Below are positions 27,553 through 35,770 of a DNA stretch of 64,000 nucleotides, piece by piece; the first letter of the stretch is position 1; every line of letters begins with the position of its first letter. A program made the translations under genes and the position numbers. This DNA comes from Sphaerisporangium fuscum (lineage in GTDB: Bacteria; Actinomycetota; Actinomycetes; Streptosporangiales; Streptosporangiaceae), in assembly GCF_018531465.1 (NCBI RefSeq), contig NZ_JAHDTF010000016.1:1-64000 (forward strand), written 5' to 3'. The notes beneath the pieces are model-generated. The model did not search any database and had not been told where the DNA came from. It saw only the letters and a list, made by a program, of their open reading frames with translations.

Positions 27553-28551
27553 ATGGCCACATTGACGAGAAAGCGGACCGCGGGCCTGGCGGTGATCACC
27601 TCGCGCGGCAGGCTGCCCGTGATCGTGACCGCGGGTCTGCTCGTGGTGATGTTCGCCGCGGGCTCGCTGCAGTACGACGGGTTCTTCTCCGGGCAGGTGG
27701 TGCTCAACCTGCTGATCGACAACGCGTTCCTGCTGGTCGCGGCGGTCGGGGCGACGTTCGTGATCCTCACCGGCGGCATCGACCTGTCGGTGGGCGCCAT
27801 GGTCGCGCTGTCCACGATGATCTGCGCGTCGCTCGTGCAGCACCACGGCTGGCCGATCTACGCGGTGATCCCGCTGGTGCTGGCGGTGGGTGCGGTCGCG
27901 GGGTTCGTGATGGGCTACGTGATCCACCATTTCCGGATCCAGCCGTTCATCGCGACCCTGGCGGGCATGTTCCTCGCCCGTGGGCTGTGCTACGTCATCA
28001 GCGTCGACTCCATCTCGATCACCGATCCGGTGTTCACCGACCTGGCGCAGGCGCGGCTCCCGCTCCCCGGCGGCACGTTCGTCTCGCCGAGCGTGGTCAT
28101 CGCGCTGGTCGTGGTGGCCGCGGCGTTCTACGTGCTCCACTACACCAGGCTCGGACGCGGCGTGTACGCCATCGGCGGCGGCGAGCAGTCGGCGCTGCTG
28201 ATGGGCCTGCCGGTCGCCCGCATCAAGATCACGGTCTACACCGTGAGCGGGCTGTGCTCGGCTCTCGCCGGGGTGCTGCTGACGTTCTACATGCTGTCGG
28301 GCTACAGCCTGCACGCCGTCGGCATGGAGCTCGACGCCATCGCCGCGGTCGTCATCGGCGGCACCCTGCTGACGGGCGGGTCGGGGTACGTGCTCGGCAC
28401 GCTCCTCGGCGTGCTGGTCCTCGGCCTCATGCAGACGATCATCAGCTTCCAGGGGACGCTCAGCTCCTGGTGGACCAAGATCGTGATCGGGATCCTGCTG
28501 TGCGTCTTCATCCTGCTGCAGCGCCTGATCGGCACCCGGAAGGCCCGGTAG
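27553..28551 (+). CDS. Sugar ABC transporter permease (YjfF-like)
   Basis: 332-aa second permease of the BPD_transp_2 family. LTGGIDLSVGAMVALSTM and FIATLAGMFLARGLCYVIS are characteristic of YjfF. It ends the operon; a 52-bp gap separates it from the first permease. Two different permeases with one double-ATPase is the YtfQRT-YjfF arrangement, which supports the furanose assignment. Confidence 0.92.
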   Translation: MATLTRKRTAGLAVITSRGRLPVIVTAGLLVVMFAAGSLQYDGFFSGQVVLNLLIDNAFLLVAAVGATFVILTGGIDLSVGAMVALSTMICASLVQHHGWPIYAVIPLVLAVGAVAGFVMGYVIHHFRIQPFIATLAGMFLARGLCYVISVDSISITDPVFTDLAQARLPLPGGTFVSPSVVIALVVVAAAFYVLHYTRLGRGVYAIGGGEQSALLMGLPVARIKITVYTVSGLCSALAGVLLTFYMLSGYSLHAVGMELDAIAAVVIGGTLLTGGSGYVLGTLLGVLVLGLMQTIISFQGTLSSWWTKIVIGILLCVFILLQRLIGTRKAR

Positions 28552-28671
28552 CCGTCCGGTCCGGGGCAGGTCGAGGGCCCGTACGGCCTGCGCCCGGCCG
28601 AAGCGTGACACACGGCCTGGTGAGCCGGCCTTCCGGTTCCGGTTTCCTTGTGGTGGCCCGGTTCCTATAGA

Positions 28672-28688
28672 CTGTCCGCGCATCGCAA
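28672..28688 (+). promoter_or_regulatory. Putative -10 region of tRNA-Ala copy 2
   Basis: CCTATAGACTGT ends about 12-15 nt before the tRNA (TATAGACT at about 28667-28674). No strong -35 is visible. At copy 3 the comparable GATACACT lies at about 41772-41779. Confidence 0.35.
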
Positions 28689-28761
28689 GGGGCTATAGCG
28701 CAGTTGGTAGCGCGCCTCCATGGCATGGAGGAGGTCTGGGGTTCGAATCCCCATAGCTCCA
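28689..28761 (+). tRNA. tRNA-Ala(GGC), copy 2
   Basis: Identical to the tRNA at 13384 over all 73 nt, including G3-U70 and anticodon GGC; CCA is not encoded. It is followed without a gap by two tRNA-derived 69-bp units and a terminator. Confidence 0.96.
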
Positions 28762-28899
28762 CACATTGTGGGTAGCGCGGCAGCGTCGATGGCATGGAGC
28801 AGGCCTGGGGTTCGAATCCCCATAGCTCCACAGTTTGTGGATAGCGCGGCAGCGTCGATGGCATGGAGCAGGCCTGAGGCCCGTATTCCCATAGCTCCA
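28762..28899 (+). repeat. Tandem 69-bp tRNA-Ala-derived units, array 2
   Basis: Two units (28762-28830 and 28831-28899) are of the same type as array 1. The last one carries the same T-loop change GGCCCGTAT seen in the last full unit of array 1. A terminator hairpin follows 9 nt later, so tRNA and units are probably one transcript. Confidence 0.9.
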
Positions 28900-28908
28900 C
28901 AATTCTCG

Positions 28909-28941
28909 AAATCCCGCTCGATCATCCGATCGGCGGGATTT
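28909..28941 (+). terminator. Terminator of tRNA-Ala array 2
   Basis: An outer 9-bp stem AAATCCCGC/GCGGGATTT and an inner 5-bp stem CGATC/GATCG with loop ATCC form a strong hairpin directly after the last repeat unit. Confidence 0.85.
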
Positions 28942-29003
28942 CTGCGTTCACCGGGGTCGTCTGTGGCACAGTCGAGGGATCAAAAGATCGAAAGGTGTGA
29001 GTC

Positions 29004-29786
29004 TTGGCAGTCCCCCTCGCCGCGTTGATGCTGGCCTCGTTGCTCACCTCTCCGTCCGCGGCGCTGCCCGCGTGCCCGCAGATATTCGCGCACGGCGGCT
29101 ACCCCACCGGTGCCGACGCCTGGGAGAGAGACCAGGTGCGTCAGCCCAACAACCCCACGGCCATCCGCCGGTACAAGGGCTGGGGCGCCTCGGGCGTGGA
29201 GGCCGATCTGCAGCTCACCAAGGACGGCACCAAGGCCGTCATGTGGCACAACACCTCCACATGGGGTCTGACGGGCGCGAAGAAGAACATCACCGACATC
29301 TGGTGGGCGGCTGGCGACACGGCGCTCAAGGGCCGCACCATCGACCGCGGCCCGTTCCGGGGCGAGACCGTCCACACCTTCCGTGAGTGGCTGGCCACGA
29401 TGAAGGCCACCGGCATGGTCGGGCTGGTCGAGATCAAGCCGGAGGCCCGGCAGTCGCTGCTCAGCTCCGACGCCTCCATCAGGTCGCGGGCCTGGGCCGA
29501 GGTGCTCGACCCCGTGAAGGAGAGCCACCGGTCGCAGGAGATCATCCTGTACTCCCACGACGGCGCTCTCGCCGCCGAGCTGAAGAAGAGGGTCAGCGCC
29601 GCGGGCATGACCCAGGTGCTGAGCGGCGGCCCCGTCTGGCCCGAGGTCACCAAGTGGGAGGAGCCGCCTCCCTCCTGGAAGCTGAACGAGAAGGCGTGGC
29701 GGGCGGCGCTCGACGGCGGCGCCAAGCGGGTGGCCACCGACTACACGGCCCAGTTCAGCGCCTGGCTCAAGGGGAAGTGCCGCTGA
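29004..29786 (+). CDS. Secreted glycerophosphodiester phosphodiesterase-like protein
   Basis: 260 aa from TTG 29004, behind GAAAGG; no better in-frame start exists. A signal peptide (LAVPLAALMLASLLTSPSAA) is followed by a GDPD TIM-barrel: AHGGYP replaces the usual HRG entry, GVEADLQLTKDG provides the metal-binding Glu/Asp, and VMWHN the second catalytic His. LVEIKPE lies in the middle strand. It should hydrolyse glycerophosphodiesters outside the cell. AHGG instead of HRG is unusual and may alter activity. Confidence 0.85.
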   Translation: MAVPLAALMLASLLTSPSAALPACPQIFAHGGYPTGADAWERDQVRQPNNPTAIRRYKGWGASGVEADLQLTKDGTKAVMWHNTSTWGLTGAKKNITDIWWAAGDTALKGRTIDRGPFRGETVHTFREWLATMKATGMVGLVEIKPEARQSLLSSDASIRSRAWAEVLDPVKESHRSQEIILYSHDGALAAELKKRVSAAGMTQVLSGGPVWPEVTKWEEPPPSWKLNEKAWRAALDGGAKRVATDYTAQFSAWLKGKCR

Positions 29787-29792
29787 CCACGC

Positions 29793-29810
29793 CGCGGGAG
29801 GCGTCCCGCG
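29793..29810 (+). terminator. Terminator after GDPD gene
   Basis: A perfect 7-bp stem CGCGGGA/TCCCGCG with loop GGCG begins 6 nt after the stop codon. Confidence 0.6.
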
Positions 29811-29881
29811 AAATGGGGTGGCCAGGCCGGGCCCACTAGAGTGACCCGCGGGAAGCTCAGATCTCCGGGAGGGTGGGCAGC

Positions 29882-30460
29882 GTGGAACCCGACACTTCGC
29901 GGGCCGGACGGCCGGGGCACGTGGTCGTACGACGTGCCCTGCCCACCGAGCCGTCCGTGCGCGCCTCGGCGTCGCTGTTCGTCACCGAGGCCGAGCGGCA
30001 GGGCGTCCGCGCGGGCCGGCGGATGCTGTACGTCGGCCCCGAACCCGCCGCCGAGCACATCGCCGAGGCCCTGCGCGTCGCCCCCGGGGCCGACGTGCTG
30101 GTGCGGCGCAAGCTCCTGCTGGCCGACGACGTGCCCGTCCGCATCGCCACCAGCTACTTCCGCCTCGACCTGTTCGGCGGCACGCCGATCTGTGATCCCG
30201 GCTTCGTCCGGCCGACCCTGCAGGCGGGCATCGAGGCGCTGGGCCACCGCTTCGGCCACGCCGAGGAGTACCTCCTCGCACGCCGCCCCACGGGTTACGA
30301 GTCCGAGACGCTGTGGCTGGAGGAGGGGGAGTGGGTCGTCCAGATCGTCCGCACCGGCCACGCCGTCGACGGCACCCCGATCCACACCCTGGAGACCGTC
30401 TGCGCCGCCTCCCGCAACATCTTCCCCATCACTCAGGTGTTCGGCGCCGACGAGTTCTGA
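29882..30460 (+). CDS. Stand-alone UTRA-domain protein
   Basis: 192 aa from GTG 29882, with GGGAGGG upstream. The whole protein corresponds to the UTRA effector-binding domain of HutC-type GntR regulators (VLVRRKLLLADDVPVRIATSYFRLDL; DGTPIHTLETVCAASRN). There is no winged-helix DNA-binding domain in the protein or in the 95 bp upstream. A -10-like TAGAGT lies at 29837. Either it is a ligand-binding accessory or repressor partner, or it descends from a GntR that lost its HTH. Its last 28 nt overlap the convergent MMPL gene. Confidence 0.75.
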   Translation: MEPDTSRAGRPGHVVVRRALPTEPSVRASASLFVTEAERQGVRAGRRMLYVGPEPAAEHIAEALRVAPGADVLVRRKLLLADDVPVRIATSYFRLDLFGGTPICDPGFVRPTLQAGIEALGHRFGHAEEYLLARRPTGYESETLWLEEGEWVVQIVRTGHAVDGTPIHTLETVCAASRNIFPITQVFGADEF

Positions 30461-32661
30461 TCCGCCGGGACGGCCGGTCGGCTTTTCGCCGACGGCGACC
30501 TGCGGATCCATCGCGGCAGGCGGGGCGGCGTCCAGGCGCGTGATCCGAGGAGGGTGATGGCGGCGGGCAGCAGCACGCCGCGCACGACGGTCGCGTCGAT
30601 GACGATGGCCACCGACAGCCCGACCCCCATCATCTTGTACTCGATCGCGGTCAGCAGGACGAAGACCGTGAAGGCGGCCGTCATGATCGCGGCCGCGCCG
30701 GTCACGACGCCCGCGCTGCCGCCCACGCCTTCGACCACCGCGTCCCGGGAGGTCGCGCCGGCGGTCCGGCGTTCCCGGATCCGGCTGAGGATGAAGATGT
30801 GGTAGTCCATGCTCAGGCCGAACAGGATGACGAACATGAACAGCGGCAGCCAGCCGACCACGCCGCCGTACGGGGTGAATCCGAGCACCCCGCCCAGGTG
30901 ACCGCCCTGGAAGGTCCAGGTCAGCACGCCGTAGGCGGCCCCGATCGACAGCAGGTTCAGCACGATCGACACCAGCGGGATCGCCAGGGAACGAAAGGCC
31001 GCGGCGAGCAGCACGAACGCCAGGACCAGGACGAAACCGAAGACCAGCGGAGTACGTCCAGTGAGCTGTTCGGTGAAGTCGTACGGTACGGCGGTCCGTC
31101 CGGTCACCGCGTAGCCGACATCCTTCAGGGAGTCGAAGGCGGCCGGCAGGGTGGTGCCGCGCAGGGTGTCCAGTGACGTGTTGGCGGCCTCACCGGTTCC
31201 GAAGTGGGCCAGCGGAACGCGCGCGATGAGGACGCCGTCCCGTCTGGTGGTCCAGCTCGCGCCGATCTCCGTCGCGGCCCGGCTGGCGGCGGGCGTCTCG
31301 AGCGCGCCCTCGCGCGTCTCCCACACCACCACGGTGGCGGGGGATGGAGATCCAGGGAAGGCATCCTGCATCCGGAGCGCGGCGTCCACCACGGGCACCG
31401 TCCGCGGCAGGCTGTCGGTGACCGCCGCGTCCTGCAGGCGCATCCCGAGCGCGGGCAGGGTCAGCACGATCAGCGCCAGCAGCGCCGCTCCACCCCACAG
31501 GACGGGGCGGCGTACGACCGCGTGGGCCACGGCCGACCAGAAGCGGGACCGCCCGGCGGTGACGCGGCGCCGGCCCGGCCAGGGGAGACGCCCCTTGTCG
31601 ACACGGTCACCCAGGACGGCCAGCAGCGCGGGCAGCACCGTGACCGATCCGATCAGCGCGAGACCGACCACCAGGACGGCGCCGATCGTCAGGCCGCGGA
31701 AGTTGTCCAGCCCCGTGAACAGCAGGCCGCCCAGGCACAGCATCACGGTCAGCCCGGAGACCAGGACGACGTGCCCCGAGGTGCGGGCGGTGACGCGCAG
31801 CGCCTCGGCGACACCGCGCCCGGCGGCCCTTTCCTCCCGTTCACGGCGCAGGTAGAACAGCGTGTAGTCGATGGACACGGCGATGCCGATGAGCAGCACC
31901 ATGGACGAGGTCGCGCTGTTGATCGGCACCCAGTGATCGATCAGCCGCAGGAAGCCGAACGTTCCGGCCACCACGGTGAGGGCCAGCAGCAGCGGGATGC
32001 CCGCGGCGACCAGCGAGCCGAACACCACGAGCAGGATCACCACGGTGAGCGGCAAGGACAGCCGCTCGGCCCGCTGGAAGTCTCCGCGGATGCCCTCGTC
32101 GACGGCCAGGGACAGGCTCCGGTCACCGGCCTGGGCGAGTCGGACCCGCGGGTGACGGGCCGCCACCTCCCGGATCGCCGAGACCGCCGTCTCGTAGTGC
32201 TCCCGCGACCGTTCGTCGGGTCCCGCGACCTCGAAGGTGACCAGGCCGGATCGGCCGTCCTTCGAGATCAGCCGCGTCGAGTGCGCGGTCAGGGGCGAGC
32301 GGACCGCCGCGACCGCGTCCGGCGTGCGGCTCAGTGCGGCCACCAGGTCCCGGGCGGCTTCCAGCGGCTCCGGGTCGTCGGTGAACCGGCGTCCGCCGTC
32401 GCGTGCCTGGATCAGCACGTTCTCCAGGACCGGCACGTTCACCCGCCGCTGGTCCAGCACGCGCTCGGCCCGCCCCGCCTCGCCCGGATCGGTGCTGCTC
32501 ACCGATGGGCCGGTCACCAGAGCGCTGGAGAGGATCCCGATGACGACCAGTGCCAGCCAGCAGGTGATCGCGAGTGTGCGGTGCCGGGTGGACCATCCGG
32601 CGATCCGTTCGACGAACGGGCGGCTGGGCGGCGGGCCGGCCGATTTGCTTTCAGGCAGCAT
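30433..32661 (-). CDS. MMPL-family RND transporter
   Basis: 742-aa transporter with the duplicated MMPL architecture: one N-terminal helix, an extracellular domain (about 55-200), five to six helices, a second extracellular domain and a second helix bundle. SSMVLLIGIAVSIDYTLFYLRR and FVILFGLSMDYHIFILSRIRE are the two proton-relay helices with their Asp-Tyr pairs. It should export lipids or other hydrophobic compounds. It lies 115 bp downstream of the small coiled-coil gene, in the same direction as the ArsR gene. Confidence 0.92.
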   Translation of the reverse strand: MLPESKSAGPPPSRPFVERIAGWSTRHRTLAITCWLALVVIGILSSALVTGPSVSSTDPGEAGRAERVLDQRRVNVPVLENVLIQARDGGRRFTDDPEPLEAARDLVAALSRTPDAVAAVRSPLTAHSTRLISKDGRSGLVTFEVAGPDERSREHYETAVSAIREVAARHPRVRLAQAGDRSLSLAVDEGIRGDFQRAERLSLPLTVVILLVVFGSLVAAGIPLLLALTVVAGTFGFLRLIDHWVPINSATSSMVLLIGIAVSIDYTLFYLRREREERAAGRGVAEALRVTARTSGHVVLVSGLTVMLCLGGLLFTGLDNFRGLTIGAVLVVGLALIGSVTVLPALLAVLGDRVDKGRLPWPGRRRVTAGRSRFWSAVAHAVVRRPVLWGGAALLALIVLTLPALGMRLQDAAVTDSLPRTVPVVDAALRMQDAFPGSPSPATVVVWETREGALETPAASRAATEIGASWTTRRDGVLIARVPLAHFGTGEAANTSLDTLRGTTLPAAFDSLKDVGYAVTGRTAVPYDFTEQLTGRTPLVFGFVLVLAFVLLAAAFRSLAIPLVSIVLNLLSIGAAYGVLTWTFQGGHLGGVLGFTPYGGVVGWLPLFMFVILFGLSMDYHIFILSRIRERRTAGATSRDAVVEGVGGSAGVVTGAAAIMTAAFTVFVLLTAIEYKMMGVGLSVAIVIDATVVRGVLLPAAITLLGSRAWTPPRLPRWIRRSPSAKSRPAVPADQNSSAPNT

Positions 32662-32776
32662 GAACTGCTGTCCTTTCCGTAGGAGGAGCGATCCTGTGAG
32701 AACTCGCCTGCGGGCGAGATGGTGCTTCTTCCACCTGGGCCGTCGAGTTGCCGCTCGTCGGCCCAGGGCCCTGCTT

Positions 32777-33076
32777 TCACTCGACCTGTTCGAGGATCCG
32801 CTCGATCGAGTCCATGCGTGCCTGTACGGCGGCCAGGCGTTCGGTGAGCTCGGCCAGCTGCCGTTCGGTGCTCTGCTGGACGGCGAGCCCGTCCTCGGCG
32901 AGCTTGCGGTACCACAGTTCGCGATCCAGCAGCATCCTGGCCCGCCGCCCGGCGCCGATCTGCCAGGCGACCACCGTGACCACCACGATGAGCAGGGTGA
33001 GCAGGCCCGCGGCCCCGACGACCTGGGTCCAGTCGGTGTCGTACATGAGAAGAGCCGGCAGTTCGCGGCCGTTCAT
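32777..33076 (-). CDS. Small single-pass membrane protein with coiled coil
   Basis: 99 aa from ATG 33076 (a GTG at 33079 is an alternative), coupled to the upstream ArsR gene as TGATG. One transmembrane helix (about 17-40, VGAAGLLTLLIVVVTVVAWQ) is followed by an amphipathic coiled coil of about 50 residues (QQSTERQLAELTERLAAVQ). No known domain. Its place between an ArsR repressor and an MMPL pump suggests a pump accessory or scaffold; that is inference. Confidence 0.75.
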   Translation of the reverse strand: MNGRELPALLMYDTDWTQVVGAAGLLTLLIVVVTVVAWQIGAGRRARMLLDRELWYRKLAEDGLAVQQSTERQLAELTERLAAVQARMDSIERILEQVE

Positions 33077-33423
33077 CACATGGATCCTTTCGTTCCGTCG
33101 CCGTCGTCGCCCGGCACGGTGAGGGTTCGGGCCGCGGTCTCGACGACCTCCGGCGTCAGAAGGAACGCGAACGGGTTCACCTCGTAGAACTTCATCGCCT
33201 TCCCGTCGTCCGAGATCTCCATCCGTGCCGACACCAGACCGGCCGCCTCCAGCTTTCGCAGGTGGACCTGGAGGAGGGCGCGACTGATCCCCAGCTCGCG
33301 GGCGAGCCGGCTGACGTAGTTGCGCTCGCGCACCAGCGCCGCGAGCACTCTGAGTCGGTGGGGGCTGGCCAGGGTGGCCAGCACGCGTACCAGGTCGTCG
33401 CCGCTCGGCGCGGAGCTGCTCAT
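33076..33423 (-). CDS. ArsR-type winged-helix regulator
   Basis: 115-aa transcription factor from ATG 33423. The wHTH (about 12-85) contains LASPHRLRVLAAL, VSRLARELGISRALLQVHLRKLEAAGLV and a beta-wing. The tail YEVNPFAFLLTPEVV resembles ArsR-like proteins without metal sites, and no cysteines are present. It is first in a likely three-gene operon with the coiled-coil protein and the MMPL transporter and presumably represses it. Two 8-bp direct repeats lie just upstream. Confidence 0.85.
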   Translation of the reverse strand: MSSSAPSGDDLVRVLATLASPHRLRVLAALVRERNYVSRLARELGISRALLQVHLRKLEAAGLVSARMEISDDGKAMKFYEVNPFAFLLTPEVVETAARTLTVPGDDGDGTKGSM

Positions 33424-33434
33424 TCGTCGACCCC

Positions 33435-33462
33435 GCACATGCAAAGAAAAGTTAGCACATGC
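33435..33462 (-). promoter_or_regulatory. Direct-repeat operator candidate for ArsR operon
   Basis: GCACATGC occurs at 33435-33442 and again at 33455-33462, exactly 20 bp (two helical turns) apart, 12 nt upstream of the ArsR start. On the coding strand a TAACTT -10-like element lies between them. Autoregulation by the ArsR protein is plausible. Confidence 0.45.
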
Positions 33463-33574
33463 CTCATCTGATTGGCCCTCCCTGCCGGAGGCGGTACGGA
33501 CGCCCGTCACGGTGAGGTCCGGACGTGCGGAAAAGGGTTGGCCGGGGCAGGAAGGCGGCTGGGAGACTTGGGCC

Positions 33575-34411
33575 ATGCCGTGGACGTTCTCCGAGCGCAT
33601 CGCCGAGTTCCCCGACGCCGCCGAAGCCTGGCTGCGGCGCGATCCCGTCCGCAACACCGTGCCGCTCACCGTGCTCGCCCGCGTCCGGGGCGGGCTGTGG
33701 GGGGACGGCGCCGTGTTCGGCTGGCTCACCGACGGCGGCGAGGTGAGGGGAGCCGTCGTCCACACCCCGCCCTACGCGCTGCTGCTGGCCGACATCCCGC
33801 AGGACTCGGTCGCCTCCCTGGCCGAAGGGCTGCGTGAGCGTGACCTCGCCGGGGTCAGCGGCCCGAAGGACCAGGTGGAGGCGTTCGCGTCGGCGGCCGG
33901 ACGCGAGCAGGCCGGGCGGACCTCCATGCGCCTCTACCGCCTCCGGACGCTGCTGGCCGCCTCGTCCACGGGCGCGGCGCGGGCGGCGGACGGCGACGAC
34001 GTCGAACTGGTCACCGGCTGGATGGCGGCCTTCTCGGAGGAGGCCGAACCCGGCTTCCGCCGCGCCGGAGGACGGGAAGCGGTGCGCGAGGATCCGAGGC
34101 CCCGGGTCGAGCACGGCGTCCGGCAGGGCGAGGTCGTGCTGTGGGAGGACGGCGGGCGGCGGGTGGCCACGGCGGCGTTCTCCCGTCCGATCCTCGGGAT
34201 GTCGCGCATCAGCTCGGTGTACACCCCGCCCAAGTTCCGCGAGCGGGGGTACGGCTCGGCGGTGACGCACGCGGCCACCCGCGCCGCCCAGGACGCGGGG
34301 GCCGACGTGGTCGTGCTCTTCACCAACCTGGCGAATCCAACATCGAACGCCATCTACCAGGCGCTCGGCTATCGCCCGGTCGGCGACTACACGGCCGTCA
34401 ACTTCCGGTAG
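33575..34411 (+). CDS. GNAT-family N-acetyltransferase
   Basis: 278 aa from ATG 33575, with GGGAG 10 nt upstream. The N-terminal ~120 residues are a degenerate GNAT-like half. The C-terminal half has the acetyl-CoA loop FRERGYGSAVTHAATRAA, with LFTNLANPTSNAIYQALGYRPVGDY giving the typical last strand. The tandem-GNAT organisation is common in actinobacteria; the acceptor is unknown. It is convergent with the expansin gene (6-bp gap). Confidence 0.85.
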   Translation: MPWTFSERIAEFPDAAEAWLRRDPVRNTVPLTVLARVRGGLWGDGAVFGWLTDGGEVRGAVVHTPPYALLLADIPQDSVASLAEGLRERDLAGVSGPKDQVEAFASAAGREQAGRTSMRLYRLRTLLAASSTGAARAADGDDVELVTGWMAAFSEEAEPGFRRAGGREAVREDPRPRVEHGVRQGEVVLWEDGGRRVATAAFSRPILGMSRISSVYTPPKFRERGYGSAVTHAATRAAQDAGADVVVLFTNLANPTSNAIYQALGYRPVGDYTAVNFR

Positions 34412-34417
34412 CCGCTC

Positions 34418-35770
34418 TCACGCGCAGGCGGCGCCGTTCAGGGTGAAACCCGAGGGGGCGGAGGCGGCGCCGGTGGCGGAGGCGGTGAAGCCCAGGTCGA
34501 TGACGCCGCCCGCGGCCACGTTGCCGTTCCAGGAGGCGTTCTTCACCGTCACCGTGGTGCCCGACTGCGTCCAGACGCCGTTCCAGCCGGACACCGTCAC
34601 GCCCGGGGCCACGGTGAAGGTCACCGTCCAGCCCGTCAGCGCGGCGCCCCTGTTGGTGAGGCTGATCTGCCCGTTGAAGCCGCCCTGCCACTCGCTCTGC
34701 TTGGTGTAGGAGGCGGAGCAGGCGCCGGGGGTGGGCGTGACCGTCGGAGTGGGCGTGGGGGTCGGTGGCGGTCCCGGGGTCGAGGTGCCGGTCGTGTAGG
34801 CGATCCCGGTGTAGGCCGCGCCGCACGGGCCGCAGGAGGACGGGAGCGAGAAGGAGTACACCCGGCCGCCGTTGACGAGCGCGTCCGAGACGTCCCTCAC
34901 CCGGATCTGGTATTGCGTGCCGCCAGAGACGGTGGGGGCGATGATGTACGACTGGCCCATGTCGCCGTTCATCTGCGCGGCCTTCCAGACGCCGTCCGCC
35001 AGGTACTCCACGCCGTGGATGCCGTTGGCGAGATGGGAGACGGCGATCGCCGGCCAGTAGCGCTGGGCGCCCTGCAGGAAGCCGATCCGGATGTCGCCGG
35101 TGTAGTCGGGGGCCGGGACGAACGACCAGGTGATGTGACGGTTGTTCCAGTGCCCGGGGTACATGTCGCCGACGGGGCCTCCGTTCCTGACGAATCTGTT
35201 CAGCGAATTCTTGGCCAGGTCGAGGTGGTAGGGGTCGTCGCGGCACCAGGCGTTGGCGTCGCCGCAGCTGTCGGCCACGAGCATCGTCAGCGTGGCGCCG
35301 TTGTAGGCGTCGCCCACCCAGGAGCCGTTGCGGCAGAAGGCCTGGCCGGGCGCCCCGTCGTTGACGCCGGTGCAGTAGTCGGAGATCGACACCCGCACCC
35401 AGCGGCCGCAGTTGAGCCCGTTGTTCCACATGCCGATCTTGGACGACATCGACGCGGGCAGGGGGCGGGGGTAGTTCCCGTAGTCGCCGGGGGTGTTGAA
35501 GACGTTGAGCGCGACGAAGTCCTGGCTCTCGAGCTCCGGCTGCGGCAGGCCGCAGCCGCCGTAGGGGGAGCCGAGGCCGTCGAAGTAGGTCGCGTTGCCG
35601 GTCACCGGCGCGGGCGGGTCCGCCACCGCCGAGGCCGTCGTCGCCGGCTGCGCGACGAGCAGTGCCGTGACCAGCGAGGTGGCGAGCAGTGCCGCCGGCC
35701 ACCATCGGCGGCGCCTTCTCGCCGGTTCTGCCGCCTGACAGGTATCACCCATGGCCGTCCTGTCTTTCAT
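34418..35770 (-). CDS. Secreted expansin-like protein with C-terminal CBM2
   Basis: 450 aa from ATG 35770, behind GGAGG. The signal peptide has a twin-Arg-rich n-region (RRRRRWWPAALLATSLV), cleavage probably after ASA. A double-psi beta-barrel expansin/RlpA domain follows (about 55-190; ATYFDGLGSPYGGCG, VADSCGD and HLDLA, where the Asp is the conserved expansin residue). The expansin C-terminal beta-sandwich (about 195-315) comes next, then a Thr/Pro linker (PTPTPTPT) and a type-2 cellulose-binding module (about 350-450; Trp in WQGGFNGQ, GWTVTF, NASWNG). It should loosen cellulose non-hydrolytically outside the cell. Confidence 0.88.
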   Translation of the reverse strand: MKDRTAMGDTCQAAEPARRRRRWWPAALLATSLVTALLVAQPATTASAVADPPAPVTGNATYFDGLGSPYGGCGLPQPELESQDFVALNVFNTPGDYGNYPRPLPASMSSKIGMWNNGLNCGRWVRVSISDYCTGVNDGAPGQAFCRNGSWVGDAYNGATLTMLVADSCGDANAWCRDDPYHLDLAKNSLNRFVRNGGPVGDMYPGHWNNRHITWSFVPAPDYTGDIRIGFLQGAQRYWPAIAVSHLANGIHGVEYLADGVWKAAQMNGDMGQSYIIAPTVSGGTQYQIRVRDVSDALVNGGRVYSFSLPSSCGPCGAAYTGIAYTTGTSTPGPPPTPTPTPTVTPTPGACSASYTKQSEWQGGFNGQISLTNRGAALTGWTVTFTVAPGVTVSGWNGVWTQSGTTVTVKNASWNGNVAAGGVIDLGFTASATGAASAPSGFTLNGAACA

